Positions 1 to 7,046 of a stretch of DNA of 64,000 nucleotides are shown one piece after another. This DNA comes from SXOA01 sp046153945 (GTDB lineage: Bacteria; Planctomycetota; Planctomycetia; Pirellulales; Pirellulaceae). The notes below the pieces were generated by a model. The model had not been told where the DNA came from, ran no database searches, and saw only the letters and a list, made by a program, of their open reading frames with translations. Numbering within the stretch: position 1 is the stretch's first letter; the number at the start of each line of letters is the position of its first letter. The stretch spans positions 1-64,000 of the forward strand of contig JBJXFF010000084.1 of assembly GCA_046153945.1 (NCBI GenBank), in the 5' to 3' direction. The position numbers and the translations under genes were made by a program.

Positions 1-15
1 ACTCCGTGAGCGGAC
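1..15. repeat. Truncated TCC-loop palindrome at window edge
   Basis: The window opens inside a palindrome also seen whole at 60870-60892: loop TCC, then the arm GTGAGCGGAC. The other arm lies outside the window. The match to the whole copy is exact over these 15 bases. Confidence 0.6.
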
Positions 16-131
16 TACTCTGGTCAAATTCCAGGCAACGGAATGACCCTCTCCCACGTCTTTCTGATTGACGCCCGGTTCCCCACCGCCTAAACAAGAG
101 GGTGCCACATCTCTTATCTGTCGAGGCCCTC

Positions 132-3062
132 ATGAACTCCGCATCGCGCCACTCCTGGATTCCACTCGCCCTTTCGCTCGTTGCGGCGATGGCCATCGCG
201 GAAACCGCCAGCGCCCAGCCGTTCGGTCCGCGGATTCGCCCCCCGCGCCCTCCGGGAAGTTACGTCCCTGGCAGGCCTCCCATGGTCGTCGCACCTGAGG
301 AAAAACTGGAAGTGGAAGGAGGCATCGTCGTCGCCTTCCTGAATCTTGATCGCTCAAGCACTTGCACACTCGTGGAGGCCAAGCTGCGCGACAAGAAAAT
401 CGTCAATTGGTGGCGACGGAGCGCCACGTCCCGTCTGCTGGATGACCTGGAGCTTTCCACCGCGATCGACATTCCTCCCGCCGCCGGCGACAACACTCCG
501 GCTAAACTTCCGGATGCTCTGATCCTTTGCCGCACCCGCGTACAGGATAAGGACCGTGTTTGCGAGATCGTCGTCTGTGAGCCGGGCCTCGGCCTCCGTC
601 TGGGGACGGTGCGTTTGGTGCTGACAAAAGAGGTGGGCGCAGATGTCAGCAAGCTTGCCGATGGAACCGTCAAGGCACTGGGCAAACTCGGCGAAGAGAT
701 GACGGAACTGTGGGGAGTGCCGTTGCTGCGGAGCAAGGACTTGGGCTCTAAGTACGAGTCGCTCCGGACGGACCTGGCGGCTGTCGTAGAAGAAGAGTTG
801 CTACGAAGGAAAGGGGCCCTCCTGGTCGAATCGGATTATGCCCATGCCATCGCCCTGGCCCGCAAACACGCCGGCATTGCCGAGCCGTTGAAGCGGACCT
901 CCCCCATCTATCTCACCGGCCAGTTCCGCAATTTTGGTGACGGAGACAAACGGACGCTGGCCGTCACGCTGCAAATCGCCGGCTCGGAAGCGGCCAAGAC
1001 CGATGCGTTGCCCCCCACCGGCGTCTCGCCGGCAGAGGCGGAGAAGGCCCTGCGCGAACGGGTCAGGGCGATTGCCAAGAACGTGGGAGGGAGCCAGGAC
1101 ATCAGTAACAAGGAAACCGCGGAGGAAGTCAGCACACTTGCCAACCTGGCCAAGGAATTTCAAAAGTCCGGCGATGCCGCCGCGCAGCTCGCCATCTTGG
1201 AAACGAGCCTGCTCCTCAATCCCAATGATCCGCAAGCCGCGCAGGGGACGCTCAAATTGCTGGCTGCCCAGACGGAGGCAAACCTGGACCAGACAGTAGT
1301 CATCGTCTCCTGGGTTCATGTCCCGGAGACTACCCCTCAGGGGACCTTCACTAAGTCGATTCCGAATGAACAGATGGAATCTCAAATCCAGAAGAGATTG
1401 CTGGCGATGAACTTCTATCGCCGAGGGCTCTTTCGCATTCGCGATTCTTTTCTGGGCGCGGAAGCCGTTGTCGGCCAGCCCATCGTTTATTCGCCAACTC
1501 AGTTCATGTTTGCGTTTCAGGGAAGCATTTACCAATCGGAAACGCCTCGTTCCTTTATCGCGGCCAACCAGCGACTGCTTTCCGAACAGCGGGAAGTTTC
1601 ACTTCTGATGGTCCGCCGCGACGCCAAGGCCGGCAGGGTGGGCCCTTTGTATTCCTGGAGCTGGACCACTCCTCAGGAGATGATGCAGCTCGTCTTGCGT
1701 CTGCTTGTGGAATTGCAGGATGAACCAGGGGGAGAGCAGAGGGCTATCCATTGCGTCATCAATGGCATTGGCCAGCACAACCTGAAAGGTCCCGAAGGAG
1801 AACAGTTCCTGAGACAGCTTGCCGAGATCTCCAATCCAGACGTCCAGGCGGCATTGGTTAAGATCAAGGACCAAGTCGCCAAATATGATGTTCCGCCGGC
1901 GACACCCCCCATGCCCCCAACACCGGAGCCGGAGGAGAAGGATGCCGATGTCCGATTTGTTCCGCTCGATCTTGGTTGGAAGGACATTCCCCCGCAACTA
2001 CCCGACCTGAAGTCCTTTTGTGAGTTAGTAGTGCCGGCTGGCAAAGATGCGGATTTGTTTTGCGCCGGAGGCAAGGTCCTGTTAATGAAAAAGAAGGGAG
2101 AGACGAAACTAATCTTTGATGCCAAGGACCAATACTACTCCTTCAAGCAATTCGGCAGCTTTGGAGTCTCGCCGGCCGTGGCTTGTTTCGACGGCAAATA
2201 TGTCTGGCTCCCCCTCAAGGCCCACGCCAAGCCCTTGCGGCTCATTGTCATCGACGTCGAAACGGAAAAGGTGACCGAGCTCAATGCCGATTCGGGCTTG
2301 CCCACCGAAGTCCCAACCAAAGGCTACAACCCTGAGTTTTCCGCGGTTCCGCTGGGGCCAGGCAAAGCCTTTCTGGTTGGTTCGTTCGGCAAGACGTGGC
2401 TCGGCATTGCGACTTTTGACGGCGAAAAAGGAGCGATCAAGGTTATTCACGAGGCCCAGGATGTTCCTGTGAGCAGCCAAGGCAATCCGAGCGAACAGTG
2501 GCGGAGCACGTCCCTCCGTTTCTCTCCGCCGTATGTCGCTAATCTAACGAACCACGCTGGCGACAAGGAAAAGTCGGCCACGCGCATCCTCATCGGCCGG
2601 ACCTGCGAAGATTTGGAAGCGCTTTGGCATCCACTCCTGGTTGATCCGGATAGCGGCAAAGTCACCGTCATGGAAGCAAAACTCAATCCCGGCTCGGCTG
2701 CTGTATTCAGCCAACATGACGGTTCTCTCTACTGGCTGCAAACGTCGAATAGTAATCAAATGTTCGGAGCCGAATTCATGAAGCTCGGCTTTCCGGACTT
2801 TGAGCCGACATCACTCGGCAAACAGCCGCTGCCGGGAAAGGGGTATCAATTCGCCTTCGGAATGGAGGACAAACGGCTCCATGTCTTTCACGATCAATGG
2901 CTCACCGCCGAAGGCCCCGACCAGCCGCTGCAAGCGCTGAAGGGGAATTTGCCTACGAACGAGAGAACTTCGCCTCGCTTCCTGATGCGGAGCAATCACT
3001 ACGGCTGGGTCGTGCTCGTCAGCAACTTTAATAAGGCGTACGCCGTGGAGTTTAAGAAGTAG
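132..3062 (+). CDS. Large secreted protein of unknown function
   Basis: 976 aa from an ATG preceded by GAGG at 123-126; a GTG start at 102 would add ten residues before the signal peptide. The N-terminus is a typical signal peptide ending near ASAQ, so the product is probably exported. A stretch near residues 190-250, with a long helix and the segment LLVESDYAHA, loosely recalls CsgG-like proteins that contain an LVER-like motif. Residues about 330-385 look like one or two TPR helices (LANLAKEF, LLLNPNDPQA). The last 350 residues are rich in beta strands with repeating aromatic and glycine positions, suggesting a propeller. No catalytic motif was recognised. It runs convergent to the ankyrin gene. 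These fold guesses are inference. Confidence 0.75.
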   Translation: MNSASRHSWIPLALSLVAAMAIAETASAQPFGPRIRPPRPPGSYVPGRPPMVVAPEEKLEVEGGIVVAFLNLDRSSTCTLVEAKLRDKKIVNWWRRSATSRLLDDLELSTAIDIPPAAGDNTPAKLPDALILCRTRVQDKDRVCEIVVCEPGLGLRLGTVRLVLTKEVGADVSKLADGTVKALGKLGEEMTELWGVPLLRSKDLGSKYESLRTDLAAVVEEELLRRKGALLVESDYAHAIALARKHAGIAEPLKRTSPIYLTGQFRNFGDGDKRTLAVTLQIAGSEAAKTDALPPTGVSPAEAEKALRERVRAIAKNVGGSQDISNKETAEEVSTLANLAKEFQKSGDAAAQLAILETSLLLNPNDPQAAQGTLKLLAAQTEANLDQTVVIVSWVHVPETTPQGTFTKSIPNEQMESQIQKRLLAMNFYRRGLFRIRDSFLGAEAVVGQPIVYSPTQFMFAFQGSIYQSETPRSFIAANQRLLSEQREVSLLMVRRDAKAGRVGPLYSWSWTTPQEMMQLVLRLLVELQDEPGGEQRAIHCVINGIGQHNLKGPEGEQFLRQLAEISNPDVQAALVKIKDQVAKYDVPPATPPMPPTPEPEEKDADVRFVPLDLGWKDIPPQLPDLKSFCELVVPAGKDADLFCAGGKVLLMKKKGETKLIFDAKDQYYSFKQFGSFGVSPAVACFDGKYVWLPLKAHAKPLRLIVIDVETEKVTELNADSGLPTEVPTKGYNPEFSAVPLGPGKAFLVGSFGKTWLGIATFDGEKGAIKVIHEAQDVPVSSQGNPSEQWRSTSLRFSPPYVANLTNHAGDKEKSATRILIGRTCEDLEALWHPLLVDPDSGKVTVMEAKLNPGSAAVFSQHDGSLYWLQTSNSNQMFGAEFMKLGFPDFEPTSLGKQPLPGKGYQFAFGMEDKRLHVFHDQWLTAEGPDQPLQALKGNLPTNERTSPRFLMRSNHYGWVVLVSNFNKAYAVEFKK

Positions 3063-3170
3063 GGGTGGCGACTGGCGTCGTTGCACTGTCAACGACAAAT
3101 GCCGCTCCCGAATAGTTTCGCGGACCTTGTGAGCCGCGGGATTGGAATTCCTCGGCCTGCGAAGGGCATC

Positions 3171-4883
3171 CTACGACAATTCTCGTTCCCACATCTTGCT
3201 GACAAGATTCAAGATGAAGTTTTGGTTGTTGTCCAGGAGACCATTTTCCGCTGGGTTGTCGATCTTCCCGCCGCTGATGCGGATTTTGTTTCCCTCAAGT
3301 AATTGCGCCTTATGACCGTGAATCCAGCCTGGATTTTCTCCCGTGGTGGAGACTTGCTCCATTTTCCAAGTTTGTGAGTTCAAGCGATAAACCGGGGTCT
3401 CTTCGGCCCGGCGCTGGTGGGAATAGCCCAGGTTTCCAATGATGTAGATGAAAGGCGCGACCCAGGTGGCGGAGTGAAAGTCGGTGGTGGGGAAGTCCGC
3501 TTCTGGATATCCGAAGATGTCGAACGTCCCGTCTCCGTGATGGACGACCACGTCGTTGTAGATACAGAAGTCGGGGTCATAGTGATCTTCGTGCTCGCCG
3601 GCGATTTCCACGTAGCGTCCATCGGGGAGCCGCGTGAGGGATTGACCGAACCTGCTAAAACACCAGACCGGGCCGCTGTCAAAGTTTCGGCTCTCGAACT
3701 TGTGGGCTCCCCTGTAGGCGCTTACGCGGGTGCAAACCATGGCGTCCCAAAAGGGGTTATTCATGCGGGTCGGATTCTCATTGCCAAACGTGCGGCCTCG
3801 ATACTTCCGAAAGTTCTTGGGAGAGATGTCAATCACTTCGCTCGGCTGAAACCCCGTTAGCCGAACGCGCATCTCGGCATCGACTTCGCTGAGATCCTCT
3901 CCTACCGCAACCAGCAGCTCGATAATCTGCGGAGAGGCGGCGTTTTTGATCGCTCCATGGTTGAATTGATCTTTGCGACTAGCAACAGCTCCCGCCTGAA
4001 GCAGGACTTTCACGCAGGTAACCGCATTGTTCTGGGCGGCTTCCATAAGCGGGAAACTGCCGAAATCGTTAGTCACTTCCACATCACACCCCTCGGAGAT
4101 CAGCCATTCCAGCATCGCGGCATTGTCCCGTGAAATGGCCAGCAAGATGGCCGTGGTTCCGCAACGTCCCTTGGCGTTTCGGTCACAGCCGCGGGCCAGC
4201 AGCAACTTGGCAATTTCCAAACGGCCGGCATGCACACTGAGAAGGAAAGGCGTTCTCTCCCAGGCGTCGGCCTGCTCCAAAGCGGCCCCTTGGTCGAGCA
4301 GGTTGGCGACTTCTTCCTCGCTGCCGAAGGCGACGGCGTGAAACAGGGGAGACCAGCCGAGCGGCTCGGCGTCAGCGCCGCGGACTAGAAAAAACTTAAC
4401 GAGATCGAACTGGCCTTGCATCGAAGCGACTCTCACCACTGATTCGCCATAACTGGAGGTTGCGTCGAGTGGCGTTCCGGCATCGACCAAGTGTTGAAGC
4501 AGGGACAGTCGCTCACCGGGCGGTAGGTAGTAAGATCCATAGAGGGCATGCAGCAAGACGCTGTATCCGTTGGCATCGACGAACTTCACATCAGCACCGG
4601 TCGTGACCAGCAGTTTGATTTTCTCGTGGTTGGCGCTCTTGGCGGCGATGCTAAGAACGGACTGCGCCGCAGAGTCTTCTCGCGTCGGCGTGGAAAGCGC
4701 GTGCATATCGGCCCCGCGATTGATCAGCAGCTGCAGCATCTCTACTCCCGCTTGCGTACTGGCGGCAGCGACCATCAGCGGCGTCAGGCCAGATTCGTTC
4801 CGGGCTTCGAGTGAGGTTTCCTTGCCAATCTCCTGCTCCACTCCCGCGATATCACCGGCTACGACAAAGTCGTGAATCTTCAT
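3171..4883 (-). CDS. Ankyrin-repeat protein with kelch-like C-terminal region
   Basis: 570 aa from the ATG at 4883 (MKIHDF); a TTG at 4904 is less likely. Residues about 20-330 are ankyrin repeats with recurring LTPLMVAA, LLINRGAD and LLLARGCD type segments. From about residue 370 the protein changes: Gly/Trp-rich segments such as GKIDNPAENG, YIIGNLGYSH and a run of aspartates and aromatics resemble kelch or galactose-oxidase-like blades. No signal peptide is visible, so a cytoplasmic protein-interaction role is likely. It is the last gene of a minus-strand run, about 140 bp downstream of the toxin gene. Ankyrin plus kelch in one chain is unusual; the kelch call is weaker than the ankyrin call. 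Confidence 0.8.
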   Translation of the reverse strand: MKIHDFVVAGDIAGVEQEIGKETSLEARNESGLTPLMVAAASTQAGVEMLQLLINRGADMHALSTPTREDSAAQSVLSIAAKSANHEKIKLLVTTGADVKFVDANGYSVLLHALYGSYYLPPGERLSLLQHLVDAGTPLDATSSYGESVVRVASMQGQFDLVKFFLVRGADAEPLGWSPLFHAVAFGSEEEVANLLDQGAALEQADAWERTPFLLSVHAGRLEIAKLLLARGCDRNAKGRCGTTAILLAISRDNAAMLEWLISEGCDVEVTNDFGSFPLMEAAQNNAVTCVKVLLQAGAVASRKDQFNHGAIKNAASPQIIELLVAVGEDLSEVDAEMRVRLTGFQPSEVIDISPKNFRKYRGRTFGNENPTRMNNPFWDAMVCTRVSAYRGAHKFESRNFDSGPVWCFSRFGQSLTRLPDGRYVEIAGEHEDHYDPDFCIYNDVVVHHGDGTFDIFGYPEADFPTTDFHSATWVAPFIYIIGNLGYSHQRRAEETPVYRLNSQTWKMEQVSTTGENPGWIHGHKAQLLEGNKIRISGGKIDNPAENGLLDNNQNFILNLVSKMWERELS

Positions 4884-5021
4884 GGCGCGTCCCCTGTATA
4901 CCAAAAGTGCTTGTCCTCGTGCGGAAGACAGACATCCCAGTATTGCGGTAGGTTCAGGGAATCGCCAATACGTTTTTTGCGCCCCATGTGGTCGAAGAGG
5001 GCGAAGTAGATGTCGGCTGGA

Positions 5022-5333
5022 TCAGCCCCCCAAGCGATGAAGCCAGTATTGGGGGCGACGAGAAGTATGTGCCGCGGCCAAGACCACCACTTCTTCAGCC
5101 ATCACTTCATAGGCTATGTAGTAAGGGAAGCGATGCAAAAAAAGCCTGCGGATATCGCGAGGCGACTTCACCGCCTCCAGCTTCGCGTAGCGCAGCGGAT
5201 GCTCTTCGATTTGGCAGATGGCCCGTTCGTATTCCCGGAAAAAGTCCGCACCCAGACCCGCCTGCCGAGTTTCATACCATACGGCAGCTTCCGTGATCTC
5301 CTTCTCGACCGGGCTCAAGACTCGGACCTTCAT
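5022..5333 (-). CDS. ParE/RelE-family toxin
   Basis: 103 aa. The pattern fits the ParE branch of the RelE superfamily: an N-terminal strand (VRVLSP), a helix with AAVWYE and LGADFFREYE, then basic RRLFLHRFPYYIAYEV and a C-terminal strand ending AAAHTSRRPQYW. Family members block DNA gyrase (ParE) or cleave mRNA (RelE); the sequence does not decide between these. The ATG overlaps the upstream antitoxin stop in an ATGA, the usual coupling of such pairs. Confidence 0.88.
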   Translation of the reverse strand: MKVRVLSPVEKEITEAAVWYETRQAGLGADFFREYERAICQIEEHPLRYAKLEAVKSPRDIRRLFLHRFPYYIAYEVMAEEVVVLAAAHTSRRPQYWLHRLGG

Positions 5334-5575
5334 TTGGCGCGGTCTTGTTCAAAAGCTGCTCGGGAACGAGCCAGCGACTCACGCCAATCAAAGGCCTTGA
5401 TGCTGCCGGCCGCAAATGCCGCACTGCGAGACTCAATTTCCTCGCCCCAGGCACTGGCGGCATCCGCATCGGGTGCCTCATCTTCCAAGCTCACCAGCAA
5501 ATCGTGGGCAAGGGATGCCCGTTGATTGCCAGTCAGGCCGAGTGCCTGCGTACGGATGTCTTCAAGAGTGTTCAT
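5330..5575 (-). CDS. Addiction-module antitoxin (short helical type)
   Basis: 81 aa from ATG at 5575 (MNTLED); an upstream extension of seven codons lacks a ribosome binding site. The sequence resembles the putative addiction module component family: an ALGLTGNQRASLAHDLLVSL segment in the first half, then an acidic middle and a W-containing C-terminal helix (AFDWRESLARS) that in this family binds the toxin. It precedes the ParE-like toxin and overlaps it by 4 bp, which supports the pairing. Confidence 0.85.
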   Translation of the reverse strand: MNTLEDIRTQALGLTGNQRASLAHDLLVSLEDEAPDADAASAWGEEIESRSAAFAAGSIKAFDWRESLARSRAAFEQDRAK

Positions 5576-5623
5576 ATCCGTGTTCCTAATAATCATGGAA
5601 GTCGATTACGCGGCGGGCCTGGC

Positions 5624-6982
5624 TTACCCGTCAAGTTTCTCCAGCCGCCCCGTGCTATCTCCCAGCTTGTCGGTCCCTGCTGCCCCCACTCGGTCGAGGA
5701 GGGAGAGGTAGAGGTTGGTGAGGGGGGTTTTGGTGGGGTAGCGGAGGTGGCGGCCCGGCTTGACGGTGCCGTTGCCGCGGCCGGCGAGGACGATGGGGAG
5801 GTCGTGGTGGGCGTGGGCGTCACCGTCGGCGATGCCGCTGCCGTACATCACCATGCAGTTGTCGAGGAGCGAGCGGTCTCCTTCCTTGGCGGCTTTGAGC
5901 TTGCCGAGGAAGTAGGCGAACTGCTCGATGTGGTGCTTGTTGATCTTGGCGATTTTTTCCTGTTTCTCCTTGTTGCGGCCGTGGTGGGAGATGTCGTGGT
6001 GCCCTTCCTTCACGCCGAGAGCTGGGTAGCTGCGGTTGCTGCTGTCGTTGGTGTACATGAAGGTGATGATGCGGGTGGAGTCCGTCTGCAGGGAGAGCGT
6101 CATCAGGTCGAACATCAGGCGGAGATGCTCCACAAAATCGGCCGGCACGCCGCTGGGGCGGGGGAAATTCGAAAGGTCCTTGTCCGAGCCGCCGAGCTTG
6201 TCGCTGCCGGTGAGCCGTCGCTCGATTTCGCGGATGCTGTAGAGGTATTCGTCGAGCTTCCGCTTGTCGTTTGTCCCCAGCCGCTGCTCGAGACTCTTGG
6301 CGTCTTGCAAAGCAAAATCCAAAACGCTTTGGCGGCGGATTTTTCGCTTGTAGGCACTTTTCCCCGCTTCGTCGTCCCCGCTGCCGAAGAGCCGGTCGAA
6401 GACCGCGCGGGGATTCACTTCCTTGGCGACGGGGGTTTCGGGGGTCCGCCAGGAAATGTTGGAAGTGTAAGCACACGAATAGCCGCTGTCGCAGTTCCCC
6501 GCCGTCGCGCTCGCTTCGCAGCCAAGTTCCAGACTGGGGAAGCGAGTCTTCTTGCCGACTTTCTCGACGGCGACCTGGTCGACGGAGATGCCGTTCTTGA
6601 TGTTCGCGCCGTCGGTCTTTTTCGGATGCGCCCCGGTGAGATAAGCCGCCACGCTCCGGGCATGGTCGCCGCCGCCGTCGCCGTGGGCATCCGCGCCGTC
6701 GAGGGAGAGGCCGCTCATGACGAGCAGGTCGTCCTTGAACGGAGCGAGGGGCTGCATCGTCGGCCGGAGTTCAAAGTCGGCTCCGTCTTTCTCCGGCGTC
6801 CAGTCCGGCATGTGCATTCCGTTGGCGACGTAGAGAAAGGCCATGCGAGTCGGGGCCGTCGGTTTCGGTTCCTCGCCGCGGGCGATGGGGCTGGCGAGGG
6901 GAGCCATTGCTTCCAGGTACGGCAGGGCGATGACGGTTCCCATGCCACGGAGGATGGTGCGACGGGAGATGCGAGGAGTCAT
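5624..6982 (-). CDS. DUF1552 protein (Tat-exported, planctomycete type)
   Basis: 452 aa from ATG at 6982, preceded by AAAGGAA. The N-terminus carries a twin-arginine signal (SRRTILRG, residues 6-13) and a hydrophobic stretch, so it is probably exported folded. The body has DUF1552 hallmarks: FLYVANGMHM near the start, SGLSLDGADAHGDGGGDHAR, the long QSVLDFALQDAKSLEQRLG helix, HHDISHHGRN, and SGIADGDAHAHHDLPIVLAGRG near the end. The many conserved His and Asp residues suggest a metal-dependent hydrolase related to alkaline phosphatase or sulfatase folds, but no activity is established for the family. It lies 47 bp downstream of a DUF1592 gene, its standard partner. That gap is filled by two palindromes. 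Confidence 0.9.
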   Translation of the reverse strand: MTPRISRRTILRGMGTVIALPYLEAMAPLASPIARGEEPKPTAPTRMAFLYVANGMHMPDWTPEKDGADFELRPTMQPLAPFKDDLLVMSGLSLDGADAHGDGGGDHARSVAAYLTGAHPKKTDGANIKNGISVDQVAVEKVGKKTRFPSLELGCEASATAGNCDSGYSCAYTSNISWRTPETPVAKEVNPRAVFDRLFGSGDDEAGKSAYKRKIRRQSVLDFALQDAKSLEQRLGTNDKRKLDEYLYSIREIERRLTGSDKLGGSDKDLSNFPRPSGVPADFVEHLRLMFDLMTLSLQTDSTRIITFMYTNDSSNRSYPALGVKEGHHDISHHGRNKEKQEKIAKINKHHIEQFAYFLGKLKAAKEGDRSLLDNCMVMYGSGIADGDAHAHHDLPIVLAGRGNGTVKPGRHLRYPTKTPLTNLYLSLLDRVGAAGTDKLGDSTGRLEKLDG

Positions 6983-6998
6983 GGGTATTCCTTTCAGT

Positions 6999-7023
6999 AG
7001 CCCGCACACTCCGTGTGCGGGCT
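6999..7023. repeat. TCC-loop palindrome, 11-bp stem
   Basis: AGCCCGCACAC, loop TCC, then the exact complement of the first arm. It lies between the DUF1592 stop and the DUF1552 ribosome binding site, head to head with a second palindrome. The CAC-TCC-GTG core matches the copies at 1-15 and 60870-60892, while the outer stem differs by paired changes. Confidence 0.75.
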
Positions 7024-7046
7024 GTCCGTTCACGGAGTGAGCGGAC
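7024..7046. repeat. TCC-loop palindrome carrying the DUF1592 stop codon
   Basis: Minus-strand reading: GTCCGCTCAC, loop TCC, GTGAACGGAC. The 10-bp stem has one G-T pair. It directly abuts the palindrome at 6999-7023. The last codons and the TGA stop of the upstream DUF1592 gene (7030-7032) are inside it, so the C-terminal residues GPLTP are encoded by the repeat. Confidence 0.75.

Noticed and set aside
5345..7000. A 551-codon plus-strand frame.
   Set aside because: It runs antisense to the clear DUF1552 gene and has no domain; high GC makes such frames common.
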